Notes: generated by a model from the letters alone, not told the origin. Counted from the stretch's first letter, positions 25,801-33,887 are shown. The stretch: DNA of 64,000 nt from Pseudoalteromonas citrea (GCF_000238375.3 NZ_AHBZ03000023.1:62001-126000); one strand, 5' to 3'. Numbers and translations are program-made.

Positions 25801-28109
25801 CAGCTGTCAGCTTGTGCTGCACTATTCTGCTCAGACCTTAAATCAACATACTGCCAATCGAGATTTTGCTCCGTGACCGTTTGACGCCACTGCCCTTGCT
25901 CATTTTTATAATAACGATGGCGCAATACTGCATGCTCTAATAAAACCTGTTCACACGCTTGCTGTAACCACTGTGGTGAGAGCTTACCAGTGAGTACGAT
26001 TTGAGCACCAATATGATATGCATTACTTTGCGGCTGCAATTGCCACAGAAATAGCTGACGTAATTGCTGAGCACTGAGTTCGCTGCTAGAAAGTTGCTGA
26101 GACACAATTTTTTGCTGCGCCTCAGTATGCTCCAATGTACTTTTAAGTAAGGCACAAAATTGACCAAAGGTATGTGCTTTAAATAAGCTGGTAGGCGCAA
26201 TATGGCACGAAAATTCGGCTTCCACTTTCGCCAACAATTGCACCGCTTTAATCGAGCTTCCACCTAATGCAAAAAAGTCGGCTCCGTCATGACGTACCGG
26301 ATAATTAAGGGCCGATTGCCATAGTGCTGCTAAGGTTTTTTCCACCTCACCCCAATGGCTATTATCAGTCTCTTGCACGCTGTGTAATTGGCCTAGCGCA
26401 TCACGATTAAAGTCACCATATATGGCTAGCTTTTTAAGGTCATATAATTTTAAACAGGCACTGCGCTGCAATTTACCACTGGACGTTTTGGGTAAAGCTC
26501 CTTGGTCAAGCAGTAAGACTAGCTCAGGGCTTTGTCCAAAGTGCTCAATCACATAATCTCTCACGACCAACGCCACCTGCTCAGCGGGCATATCGTCCCG
26601 AAACTTATTGCTGGTTTCTATGGCTAAACCAATACCCTCTCCGAGTTCTGCACTTGGCACAGGAAAAGCCGAGACCCGCCCTTTACGTACAAAGCTTAAA
26701 CCGGCTTCAATACTGCGCTCAATATCTTGTGGGTAAATATTGTGCCCATTACTAATGATTAAATCTTTTTGTCGACCTGAGATATAGAGTTGATCTTTAT
26801 AGATATAGCCTACATCACCTGTCCGAAGCCAGCGATGATTATCACGATCTACAAACGTGTCTGCTGTCGCTTGCTTATTCTGCCAATAACCCACCGCGAT
26901 ACTGGGTCCAGCAGCCCAAATTTCGCCAATTTGACCGGTAGGCAATTCAGTGAATGTATTGGGGCACGTGATCCTGATTACATGTTGCGAAGGGGTTCTA
27001 CCACAACTGACTTGATGGCTATATTCACTATTATTGCGACTATCTTGCGCAGTTACCTTAACCGCTTGGCCTTGGCTTAATGCCTCATTACAAAACGCAT
27101 TTATGTGCGCCCCTTTGCTAGCTTTACTGCCAGTAACCAATAACGTGCCTTCAGCTAACCCGTAACATGGGTATAATGCACACGATTTAAAGCCCGTCGC
27201 TGCAAAATGGTCAGCGAAGTCTAACAACGTATCATGGCGAATTGGTTCTGCGCCTGAAAATGCCACACGCCAGCTCGATAAATCTAACGTCGCTTTGTGC
27301 TGTTCTTTGATCCGTTCCATACATAAGCGAAAAGCAAAATCAGGCCCACCTGAAATGGTTCCTTTGTATTCACTGATCAACTCTAACCATCTAAGCGGCT
27401 TTTCCATAAAATAACGGGGAGATGCCAATACCAATGCAAAGCCAGTAAATAAAGGCTGTAATAAACCACCGATAAGACCCATATCATGAAATAGTGGTAA
27501 CCAACTAACAAACACATCTTCTGTCGACGTCTCAAGTGACTCTGCAATCGCTATTTCATTTGCAATCAGGTTTTTATGGCTGACCATCACACCTTTGGGC
27601 TTTGCTGTCGACCCTGATGTGTATTGCAAAAAAGAAATCTCATTTTCAGTGGCCCTATGCTTCTTCGCTGTGCGAATCGATTCATCCAAAGCATCAACCA
27701 CAACCATCACACTTTGACTCGTGTGCTCCACCATGGTTTGTACCGTATCACCAAAACGTTTGGTCGTTAAAACCAAGGCTGCTTGAGAGTCTTCAGCAAT
27801 CCCCACTGTGCGCGCAATATGCTGCTCTTTTGTTGATTCAGGTGGGAAACTCGGAATCGCTGTGATCCCCAAATATTGGCATGCGAAAAAACTCGCCACG
27901 TAATCAATGCCAGAATCCATCAATATTAAGGCTCTATCCCCGGCATTGGCCTTGTCCTGAATATGCCCTGCTACCCATAAGCTACGTTGGTATAAAGCAT
28001 GATATGTCCAAGAAGTACGTTGCTTTCGGTCGACACATATAAGTGCAACGCGATCCGGGGTTTGCTCAGCATGCTGAGCTAAATAATCCATGATAGTAAT
28101 GGCCGACAT
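22866..28109 (-). CDS. Loading fatty-acyl-AMP ligase/NRPS hybrid, FAAL-ACP-C-A-PCP
   Basis: The protein has 1747 residues from ATG 28109, chosen because GGAG lies six bases upstream; an in-frame GTG four codons earlier overlaps that ribosome site. The FAAL domain (about 1-575; YTSGSTAKPKGVMVSH, SWLPLFHDMGLIGG) activates a fatty acid as the adenylate and loads it on the ACP (LGGSSIKAV). The condensation domain has HHIASDA (Ala where Gly is usual). The adenylation domain (YTSGSTGQAKGVAISH) gives the code D-A-E-D-H-G-T-V-E, which I cannot assign; two acidic pocket residues hint at a basic side chain. A PCP (IGGHSLLL) and a basic Lys/Arg-rich tail follow. This is the starter of a lipopeptide and precedes the PKS by two bases. 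Confidence 0.93.
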   Translation of the reverse strand: MSAITIMDYLAQHAEQTPDRVALICVDRKQRTSWTYHALYQRSLWVAGHIQDKANAGDRALILMDSGIDYVASFFACQYLGITAIPSFPPESTKEQHIARTVGIAEDSQAALVLTTKRFGDTVQTMVEHTSQSVMVVVDALDESIRTAKKHRATENEISFLQYTSGSTAKPKGVMVSHKNLIANEIAIAESLETSTEDVFVSWLPLFHDMGLIGGLLQPLFTGFALVLASPRYFMEKPLRWLELISEYKGTISGGPDFAFRLCMERIKEQHKATLDLSSWRVAFSGAEPIRHDTLLDFADHFAATGFKSCALYPCYGLAEGTLLVTGSKASKGAHINAFCNEALSQGQAVKVTAQDSRNNSEYSHQVSCGRTPSQHVIRITCPNTFTELPTGQIGEIWAAGPSIAVGYWQNKQATADTFVDRDNHRWLRTGDVGYIYKDQLYISGRQKDLIISNGHNIYPQDIERSIEAGLSFVRKGRVSAFPVPSAELGEGIGLAIETSNKFRDDMPAEQVALVVRDYVIEHFGQSPELVLLLDQGALPKTSSGKLQRSACLKLYDLKKLAIYGDFNRDALGQLHSVQETDNSHWGEVEKTLAALWQSALNYPVRHDGADFFALGGSSIKAVQLLAKVEAEFSCHIAPTSLFKAHTFGQFCALLKSTLEHTEAQQKIVSQQLSSSELSAQQLRQLFLWQLQPQSNAYHIGAQIVLTGKLSPQWLQQACEQVLLEHAVLRHRYYKNEQGQWRQTVTEQNLDWQYVDLRSEQNSAAQADSWIATLNSKAFALEKGENFRVGLVQCTDEKFIWVMSMHHIASDAWTFDLLLRGVSQHYQRLAQGQALNIEPSEIEYGDYAQWQQQWLATEQAQQQLAYWQNELNVPADELLFDPQHPRKVDMVPLATSTLHLDYQQVAGLQKLAHHHSASLFMLLLSSFQTLCYRVANKANPRIAIPVANRQNSQVHGLAGFFINTQLINANIDAADSFSDILLQCKNRTLAAQDNQDFPFEKLVEIVNPERHVGQTPLFQVMFNHVEHNLDMLDTLPDVSLVEVAPLKHEAQFDLSIDSRLFNNGQLALELQYNEALFDASFIEYLQTAWANLLAQVVKHPEHAVGNLALLSDTTRMLAQGQGDDVIAPSSHWLVQLSEYARQYPQRTAVIYKDEQFSYEWLEQTSNRLAHALLAEKFGENPIVGVLLERTPLMLASVLACLKANIAYLPLDAQFPAEKLNYMLKDSVCSAVISDLECTGIAFSGQWLAPVQLLNQHYKKINIPTVLKHSAHIAYLNYTSGSTGQAKGVAISHDALAQYIESAKQFISLSEQDVVLQFATANFDAFVEQVFPTWSAGGAIVLRDNGLWDAKTLYAQAQRHNITVMDLSAAYWRSIASSWAHHHEHIAPLSLPKLRQVHSGGEAMSITAIADWRRAGLGHVRLLNTYGPTEIVVEAAIYDCQANPPVDAVPLGEPLHGRKLYVLDHNLELVAEKQIGELYVGGEVIAREYWRRAGQTASQFIADPFSTNGARMYATGDLVSWDNGQLQYHGRRDHQVKIRGFRVELGEVEQCLTQLPSVDAAVVVTQSSEHSIELIAYVQCTAQTLPTGDSIKHALSEQLPHYMIPKHMVVMAQLPVNASGKLERHKLPEVKPEQSVSPVQVVQANNDVERLISQIWQQHLKQTEIDRQANFFDIGGHSLLLMAVHESLQAHYPNVQLTDLFTHPSIATLADHLSGSSVTEKSQSKPSAKQQKKGMNALAARRKKSRES

Positions 28110-28200
28110 ATTAGACTCCACTTGAAAGTTAACTGGCTAGTGTATTAGAAAGGATTTACTAGATTTGATTACTAAAATAACAACAGGTTGCGGCTTAAAT

Positions 28201-28253
28201 AGTAGTGATATGTGTACCGCATAGCACTGTGATACAGTTGTCATATCACTACT
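28201..28253 (-). repeat. Long inverted repeat between mbtH and the FAAL-NRPS gene
   Basis: AGTAGTGATATG and its exact complement (12 bp) are separated by 29 bases, starting 10 bases after the mbtH stop codon. An inner imperfect ACTGT/ACAGT pairing is present. There is no clear T tract on the minus strand, so it could be an RNA structure tuning expression of the giant gene, a weak terminator, or a protein-binding site. Confidence 0.5.
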
Positions 28254-28262
28254 TTTAGAGAT

Positions 28263-28466
28263 TTATTCAGCCATGGCCGCACGTAAACTTGCAGGACGCA
28301 TATCAACCCAATTTTCGTTAATGTACGTCAAGCAAGTCTCTTTGCTACCTTCAATGCCTACGTCTTTCCAACCACCAGGGACACTTTTGTAACTAGGCCA
28401 TAGTGAATACTGTTCTTCATGGTTCACTAAGACTTTAAAAGTGCCGTTTTCATTATCAAAACTCAT
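28263..28466 (-). CDS. MbtH-like NRPS accessory protein
   Basis: At 67 residues it has the full family signature: NHEEQYSLWP, VPGGWKDVG, CLTYINENWVDMRPASLR. MbtH proteins bind adenylation domains and are often needed for their folding or activity. It lies between the acylase and the FAAL-NRPS on the same strand, with an AGGAAA ribosome site, so it probably supports the A domains of both NRPS proteins here. Confidence 0.95.
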   Translation of the reverse strand: MSFDNENGTFKVLVNHEEQYSLWPSYKSVPGGWKDVGIEGSKETCLTYINENWVDMRPASLRAAMAE

Positions 28467-28526
28467 CGTGTTTCCTAAAGTTCATTTACGACTATTGGCT
28501 TTGTGACGCTCGACAATGAAAGATTT

Positions 28527-30971
28527 TTAGTCTTTTTTAACTTTTAGCTTAATTTTACTCTTTAATTGCTTTGCTAACGCTTCTTTCGTGTAAGGCAAAT
28601 CAACTAACTTTTGCTGTTTACCATAAAAAACACTTTGATCAGCAAAATGCGGAGAGCTTTCTAACGTCGACTGAGAAAAGGTTAATAAACCACGTGCCTG
28701 AGGGCCATTATCATCAAAACCAACAACCATCATCCAACTTGAACCAAAGTGCACCTCTACGCCTTCTTTGTTCAATCCAGACCACGTTTCTTTTTCTGTT
28801 AATGGGTTGAGCACTGCAGCCTTAACTGGTTTTGCAAATGTTGTAATATCCATACGATTACCTGGTGCATAGATGTTAAACCCACCCACATTGTGTGTTG
28901 GCCCAGGCCAGCTGATCCGTTTCGTTCCTTTTTGTAAGTACTGCACCTCTCCCCACATCGCGGTCAACGAATAGCCAGCTTCATGAACAATATCAGCTGC
29001 GATAACTAATCGCTTCAGCATATCTGCACTGACAGCCAATTCTCGAGGTGTTGCCACTGGATTGGCAGCATCAAACTTGACGTTAAAGTCACGTTCAAAG
29101 TCTAATAAATATACGAATTCATTAATCAAATGCGCCGCTTTTGACGTGCTATTAAACTTGCCATCCCATAGAGATACCGCACGACATACCGCATCCACAG
29201 AACTTTGTTTCACGGTACTTTCAGCTAAGTCTTGAGCTGAAAAAGCGGTGCATAATTGCGCTATGTCACTTTTAAAATGCGCCGCGAAAGTACTGTTATC
29301 AAACAGTGCTCGTTCAACTTCATGCACATTAAACTTCTTATCTTCACCTGCACGCTCTGACAGCATATGAATACTATGTCTCGTACGCAGAGATTGCTCA
29401 GTAGAAAATTTGCCGTACAGAGGAGAATTTTCAGCTAAAGGCTGTTGAGGGTTAGTCAACCAATATGAATTGTTAGAGTTCTGTACATAATCGCTATGTT
29501 GTAACTGTGGTGCATCAGCAAAGGCTATTTCATCTTGAAAAATGAATTCACTCTTATTGCCTGGTAATAACGCAATCCCGGTGCTTGCAAACACCTGTGA
29601 GCTCATTGGATCGGTTTTGAGAAAGTTAATGGCTTTATCAGATAATAACGGTACATTAGAATCATCGACATAAAATGTCTCCCCGTGATTATCTGCTACT
29701 AAAGTATTGTTAAATAGCATACCATCGAATGTGCTAAACGTCTTTTTGAACGCCTGCATATTTGATGCTTTATTCATTGCTAACCAATGATCAATGGCAT
29801 CAAAACTATCTAGGTTGGTATCTTTTATCACATAAACAAACTCGTCATCCCATGGAAAGCGACGTTCATCTTCGACGATAATACCCACATCGGTATAAAA
29901 CAACGTTTTACTGAGCTTCTGTATGCCCGCCTCCGTCTGAACATTTATCACCACATCCTGTTGCTTAATGGGTTGCCATTGCCCATCCAACTCATAACTT
30001 AACCTATCTCCAGGTTTTAGTGATAAACGGTACACAACTGCATGAGAGGCTGATGAGTAGGTATGTGTCCAAGCTAAGTTTTGATTAAACCCAACATTGA
30101 CAGGTCCAGGAAAGCCGATAATTGACGCCCCCATTACATCTAATTCACCTTTGACCTTTGCGTGATTAGCCCAAAACCTAAAGTTACCATTAAAGGGAAA
30201 ATGAGGGTTTGCTAATACGATCCCCCTGCCATTCTCTGTTTTATTCTTACCCAATGCCCAACCGTTAGAGCCTTGTGTCTGGAGCGGGCTCTCTAAATCA
30301 AGTGGTCCATAATTGTTAATATTCCAAGCAGTCAGCTCTGTTGGCTTCACGAGTGTCGGCCGCCATTCATCGCCTTCAAGCGGGTGGGCCTTAACATACG
30401 CAGGGATCATTCTGACAGAGCTATTTTGCACCCCCAAATCCAAGATACCTGCGACTACGTCAATAGCCTCTATTGGCTTCACCCATGAGGCATTTTGACA
30501 TTCACTACCAAGCACTTCTTTACCTTTATCAGCAGCACTCAAAAAAGCGTTATAACCTGCTGCAAATCCTTCTGCTAATTGTTTGGTGTTTGAGGATAAT
30601 GAAGCATATGCTTGCTCTGTCCTACCTCGAATATCCAAAATCTTATATCCAAAGTCAGATAAAACATGACGATTATCTCCCGGTTGGTTATGTGCCCCTA
30701 AATACTCAGCTCGCTGCCCCTGAACGCGTAAGTAACCATCCGCTAAAATACAACTATGATCTTGCGCTTGTGCATAAGCATTGCCGTAAGCCAACCCATA
30801 TAAACTGTCGGCTTCAATATGTGCCATGCCATATTGGCTACGCTTCACCGTGACCCATTCATTTTTTTTACCATTAATATCAACACCATGTCGTTCACTG
30901 TGCTGTGCATCCACCTGAAATGTAACTGGTAATATTATGCTCAACGGTAGCATTATTCGAAGTACTTTCAT
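28527..30971 (-). CDS. Periplasmic Ntn-hydrolase acylase, penicillin/AHL acylase family, PvdQ-like
   Basis: The 814-residue precursor has an N-terminal signal peptide ending near QVDA (about residue 22). It has the family layout alpha chain - spacer - beta chain, with the autocatalytic nucleophile Ser235 after Gly234 in TQGSNGWALGKN. The beta chain continues with ANPHFPF, typical of the family. Relatives cleave amide-linked acyl groups; PvdQ removes the fatty acid from the pyoverdine precursor in the periplasm. It is the first gene of the acylase-mbtH-FAAL/NRPS-PKS run, so removal of the chain added by the FAAL is the natural inference. Quorum quenching of acyl-homoserine lactones is an alternative activity. 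Confidence 0.9.
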   Translation of the reverse strand: MKVLRIMLPLSIILPVTFQVDAQHSERHGVDINGKKNEWVTVKRSQYGMAHIEADSLYGLAYGNAYAQAQDHSCILADGYLRVQGQRAEYLGAHNQPGDNRHVLSDFGYKILDIRGRTEQAYASLSSNTKQLAEGFAAGYNAFLSAADKGKEVLGSECQNASWVKPIEAIDVVAGILDLGVQNSSVRMIPAYVKAHPLEGDEWRPTLVKPTELTAWNINNYGPLDLESPLQTQGSNGWALGKNKTENGRGIVLANPHFPFNGNFRFWANHAKVKGELDVMGASIIGFPGPVNVGFNQNLAWTHTYSSASHAVVYRLSLKPGDRLSYELDGQWQPIKQQDVVINVQTEAGIQKLSKTLFYTDVGIIVEDERRFPWDDEFVYVIKDTNLDSFDAIDHWLAMNKASNMQAFKKTFSTFDGMLFNNTLVADNHGETFYVDDSNVPLLSDKAINFLKTDPMSSQVFASTGIALLPGNKSEFIFQDEIAFADAPQLQHSDYVQNSNNSYWLTNPQQPLAENSPLYGKFSTEQSLRTRHSIHMLSERAGEDKKFNVHEVERALFDNSTFAAHFKSDIAQLCTAFSAQDLAESTVKQSSVDAVCRAVSLWDGKFNSTSKAAHLINEFVYLLDFERDFNVKFDAANPVATPRELAVSADMLKRLVIAADIVHEAGYSLTAMWGEVQYLQKGTKRISWPGPTHNVGGFNIYAPGNRMDITTFAKPVKAAVLNPLTEKETWSGLNKEGVEVHFGSSWMMVVGFDDNGPQARGLLTFSQSTLESSPHFADQSVFYGKQQKLVDLPYTKEALAKQLKSKIKLKVKKD

Positions 30972-30996
30972 TATTTCCCTTACAACAATAAAAAAA

Positions 30997-31014
30997 TTAA
31001 CCAGACATGGTTAA
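30997..31014. promoter_or_regulatory. Palindrome TTAACCA-GACA-TGGTTAA in the acylase leader
   Basis: Two perfect 7-bp arms with a 4-base spacer lie 26 bases upstream of the acylase start codon. It may be an operator or a short 5' hairpin. I do not recognise it as a known site. Confidence 0.35.
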
Positions 31015-31053
31015 GAACATCACGCCTGATGATCTAAAGCACAAATAGACACT

Positions 31054-31059
31054 GACGAA
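31054..31059 (-). promoter_or_regulatory. TTCGTC element upstream of the acylase operon
   Basis: The minus strand reads ATTCGTC 83 bases before the acylase start, the same heptamer as upstream of the giant NRPS. It is a candidate -10 for the adjacent ECF sigma. No clear matching -35 is visible. Confidence 0.3.
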
Positions 31060-31094
31060 TTGCTTCACTATTTGTAACTTTATCTCTATGACCA

Positions 31095-31124
31095 TTGACA
31101 AAGGGAAAAATTTATAAATAATAC
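31095..31124 (+). promoter_or_regulatory. Sigma-70-type promoter of the ECF sigma gene
   Basis: TTGACA (31095-31100) and TAATAC (31119-31124) are spaced by 18 bases. The predicted transcription start falls at the edge of the Fur box at 31131. Confidence 0.65.
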
Positions 31125-31130
31125 ACAACT

Positions 31131-31149
31131 GATAATCATTTGCATTATC
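31131..31149. promoter_or_regulatory. Fur box
   Basis: GATAATCATTTGCATTATC matches the 19-bp Fur consensus GATAATGATAATCATTATC at 15 positions, with both outer arms perfect. It begins seven bases after the -10 of the ECF sigma promoter, where bound Fur-Fe(II) would block transcription. This ties the locus to iron limitation. Confidence 0.85.
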
Positions 31150-31188
31150 ACTGTCATTTTGATTTTTGGTACTAATAAGGAGTGTATC

Positions 31189-31698
31189 GTGTCGCAGTTC
31201 GCCAATAAGTGGTCGCAAGTTATCGCTGATAATCAAGCAAAATTACTCGCCTACTTAAGTAATATTTTACGCTGCCCTTATCTTGCTGAAGATGCCTTAC
31301 AAGACACGTTCATACGCCTTTCTGGTATGTCTGAAAATCAAAACTTTCAAGTGAAAAATTCAACCAGTTACGCCTACCAAGTGGCACGTAACATTGCGAT
31401 TGATATGTTAAGGAAACAAACTAGGGAAGCCTGGGTCGATATTGAGTGCGTTCAAACAGAGCAATTCAATGATGATAATTCCAATATTGAAAAGCGTTAT
31501 TTACAACGCCAAGTCTCTCAACAAGTTAACAGGACGATTAATAAACTGTCGACTCGACATCAAAATGTGGTTAGCTTTTATCGAAGTGGTAAAATGAAAC
31601 AAAAAGACATTGCCAAAATGTACCAGATCAGCCCAACTTTGGTGAATTTTATGCTTAAAGAAGTGGTGCAATCGTGTAAGTCTGAACTCGCACATTAA
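31189..31698 (+). CDS. ECF-family RNA polymerase sigma factor, FecI/PvdS type
   Basis: The product has 169 residues if it starts at GTG 31189, where AAGGAG lies six bases upstream; an in-frame TTG at 31159 has no ribosome site. Region 2 (YLAEDALQDTFIRLSG...YAYQVARNIAIDMLRKQ) and region 4 (RHQNVVSFYRSGKMKQKDIAKMYQISPTLVNFML) are both recognisable, and there is no extra sensory domain. No FecR-type anti-sigma gene is adjacent, so it resembles the Fur-controlled PvdS more than a FecIR surface-signalling pair. It is divergent from the acylase operon and has a Fur box on its promoter. Its targets probably include the acylase operon, the first TonB receptor and the giant NRPS. Confidence 0.88.
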   Translation: MSQFANKWSQVIADNQAKLLAYLSNILRCPYLAEDALQDTFIRLSGMSENQNFQVKNSTSYAYQVARNIAIDMLRKQTREAWVDIECVQTEQFNDDNSNIEKRYLQRQVSQQVNRTINKLSTRHQNVVSFYRSGKMKQKDIAKMYQISPTLVNFMLKEVVQSCKSELAH

Positions 31699-31718
31699 TA
31701 CTAATTGTATTTAGCAAT

Positions 31719-32159
31719 TTATGGTTTTGCGGCTAATTTTGCCGCAATAAAATCAGCATGAGTAACATACATTAAGCCAGAAATTTTGCGAATGATATGA
31801 TCCTCATAGCTATCTATATTGCCATCCGCATATGCGACATACCAAAGTAACTGCACGATTTCGATACGCTCAACATCATCGGTATGATTATTCACTTGCT
31901 TAATAAATATATATAAGTCAATTGCTTGCTCGACTAATTCCTGTGCCGTTGTAATTAAAGTTGTAATTTGGTCAGGCTCTAATTCACAACGCTCTCGTAA
32001 TAACTGTTCAATTTTTTTAAGTTCTACCGCGAGCACTTTGCCATCTGAGCGCATAACCTCGACCATTAAAGCTGCTAACGCACTGTTAAAGTCAATAGCG
32101 GGCTTTTCTATGGATGGTGCTGAGAACTCATTAAGTAATTTTTTTATGTGTTTAAACAC
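31719..32159 (-). CDS. TerB-like cytoplasmic protein
   Basis: The protein has 146 residues from GTG 32159, preceded at eight bases by GGAGG; an upstream in-frame ATG at 32174 would swallow that ribosome site. It has the TerB fold pattern: two similar helical halves with acidic VMRSDGKVLAVE and VAYADGNIDSYE motifs spaced about 75 residues apart. TerB domains occur in tellurite-resistance and other stress systems, with metal binding proposed. It stands alone, convergent with the sigma gene, so no specific role can be given. Confidence 0.75.
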   Translation of the reverse strand: MFKHIKKLLNEFSAPSIEKPAIDFNSALAALMVEVMRSDGKVLAVELKKIEQLLRERCELEPDQITTLITTAQELVEQAIDLYIFIKQVNNHTDDVERIEIVQLLWYVAYADGNIDSYEDHIIRKISGLMYVTHADFIAAKLAAKP

Positions 32160-32213
32160 CTTCGTAACCTCCATATGTTATGCTAAAAGTTGGCCAGTTG
32201 ATTAAGGAAATTT

Positions 32214-32582
32214 ATGTTGCCACTCCATTACTCCCACTCTCTAAAGCTACTAAGTCTGTCCTTAGTATTTGCTCTTGCTGGCTGCCACCATACACCGACC
32301 CAATTTGGCGAAATAGAAAAACTCTACGACTTCGACCATAAAGTACATTATCGGCAAGTGCAATATAGCGATAATAAGTTTGCAATTCGGATCTTAGCCG
32401 ATAGCTACGAAGCATTTAACCAGCAAAGTGTATTTTTACTTAGACACAGTAGACATTTATGTAAAGAGTTAGTTCCTCAATTAACCCTAAAAAGAGGAGT
32501 TCAGCGCTTTGACAGGCTGCCTACAGAACCAAGACCCTATCAGCCTGACCTATACGCAGAAATAGACTGTGTTACGCCCTGA
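32214..32582 (+). CDS. Small predicted lipoprotein of unknown function
   Basis: This 122-residue product starts at ATG with AAGGAA upstream. A signal peptide ends in a lipobox, VFALAGC (Cys23), followed by His-His. The mature part is short, with no family I recognise and two further cysteines. It is divergent from the TerB-like gene and converges on the tufA terminator. Confidence 0.7.
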   Translation: MLPLHYSHSLKLLSLSLVFALAGCHHTPTQFGEIEKLYDFDHKVHYRQVQYSDNKFAIRILADSYEAFNQQSVFLLRHSRHLCKELVPQLTLKRGVQRFDRLPTEPRPYQPDLYAEIDCVTP

Positions 32583-32644
32583 GGTGATTACAAGCGCTAA
32601 AAGAACCATCTGAACACACGTTAAACAAAATCACAGACATAAAA

Positions 32645-32668
32645 AAACCCAAGCCTAAACTTGGGTTT
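32645..32668 (-). terminator. tufA terminator
   Basis: AAACCCAAG/CTTGGGTTT forms a 9-bp stem with a 6-base loop, flanked by A-rich and T-rich tracts so that it can serve both strands. It and the 35 bases towards the gene are almost identical to the tufB 3' flank. Confidence 0.85.
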
Positions 32669-32702
32669 CTTATTAATGCGTTTGCATTAACTATAGTCGA
32701 TA

Positions 32703-33887
32703 TTACTCAACGATAGTTGCAACAACACCAGCACCAACTGTACGACCACCTTCACGGATAGCGAAGCGTAAACCTTCGTCCATCGCGATTGGTACGATTA
32801 GATCTACAGTCATCTTGATGTTATCACCAGGCATTACCATTTCTACGCCTTCTGGTAACTCAACGTTACCTGTTACGTCAGTTGTACGGAAGTAGAACTG
32901 TGGACGGTAACCTTTGAAGAATGGAGTATGACGACCACCTTCATCTTTCGAAAGTACGTATACTTCTGAAGTGAACTTCGTGTGTGGTGTGATTGAACCA
33001 GGCTTCGCTAGTACTTGACCACGTTCAACGTCTTCACGCTTAGTACCACGTAGAAGTGCACCAATGTTCTCACCCGCACGACCTTCGTCTAGAAGCTTAC
33101 GGAACATCTCAACACCCGTACAAGTTGTCTTCGTAGTTTCTTTCATACCTACGATTTCAACTTCGTCGTTCACGTTTACAATACCAGCTTCAACACGGCC
33201 AGTTACTACTGTACCACGACCCTGGATTGAGAATACGTCTTCGATAGGCATGATGAATGGCTTATCGATGTCACGCTCTGGCTCTGGAATGTAAGAATCT
33301 AGTGCTTCTGCAAGCTCTACAATCTTGTCTTCCCACTGCTTCTCGCCTTCTAACGCCTTAAGCGCTGAACCTGCGATTAGTGGTAAGTCATCACCTGGGA
33401 AGTCGTATTCTGAAAGAAGTTCACGAACTTCCATCTCTACTAGCTCAAGTAGCTCTTCGTCATCAACCATGTCACATTTGTTCATGAATACGATGATGTA
33501 AGGTACGCCAACCTGACGAGAAAGTAGGATGTGCTCACGTGTTTGTGGCATAGGGCCGTCAGTTGCAGCAACTACTAGGATTGCGCCGTCCATTTGTGCA
33601 GCACCAGTGATCATGTTTTTAACATAATCCGCGTGTCCTGGACAATCTACGTGTGCGTAGTGACGAGTCGGTGTATCGTACTCAACGTGAGACGTTGAAA
33701 TTGTGATACCACGCTCACGCTCTTCTGGAGCGTTATCGATTGCTGCGAAGTCTTTTGCTTCACCACCGTATACTTTTGCAAGTACGTTAGTGATTGCTGC
33801 AGTTAGGGTTGTTTTACCGTGGTCAACGTGGCCGATTGTACCAACGTTTACGTGCGGTTTTACGCGTTCAAACTTTTCTTTTGCCAT
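32703..33887 (-). CDS. tufA: Elongation factor Tu (first copy)
   Basis: EF-Tu, 394 residues, carries aminoacyl-tRNA to the ribosome as the GTP complex. GHVDHGKT (P loop), DCPGH and NKCDM mark the GTPase domain, followed by the two beta-barrel domains. It is the last gene of rpsL-rpsG-fusA-tuf. The protein is identical to the second copy at 61825; by eye I found only three silent base differences, which points to gene conversion. Confidence 0.98.
   Translation of the reverse strand: MAKEKFERVKPHVNVGTIGHVDHGKTTLTAAITNVLAKVYGGEAKDFAAIDNAPEERERGITISTSHVEYDTPTRHYAHVDCPGHADYVKNMITGAAQMDGAILVVAATDGPMPQTREHILLSRQVGVPYIIVFMNKCDMVDDEELLELVEMEVRELLSEYDFPGDDLPLIAGSALKALEGEKQWEDKIVELAEALDSYIPEPERDIDKPFIMPIEDVFSIQGRGTVVTGRVEAGIVNVNDEVEIVGMKETTKTTCTGVEMFRKLLDEGRAGENIGALLRGTKREDVERGQVLAKPGSITPHTKFTSEVYVLSKDEGGRHTPFFKGYRPQFYFRTTDVTGNVELPEGVEMVMPGDNIKMTVDLIVPIAMDEGLRFAIREGGRTVGAGVVATIVE

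Noticed and set aside
28527-30971. The acylase as a beta-lactam resistance or penicillin-processing enzyme
   Set aside because: The fold family is shared, but the context of FAAL, MbtH, NRPS and a Fur-controlled sigma favours a PvdQ-like role.
31131-31149. The palindrome at the sigma promoter as a terminator or attenuator
   Set aside because: It has no GC-rich stem, and its sequence matches the Fur consensus at the transcription start.
30997-31236. 79-codon minus-strand frame upstream of the acylase
   Set aside because: It covers the Fur box, sigma promoter and sigma start, and lacks a ribosome site or any known motif.
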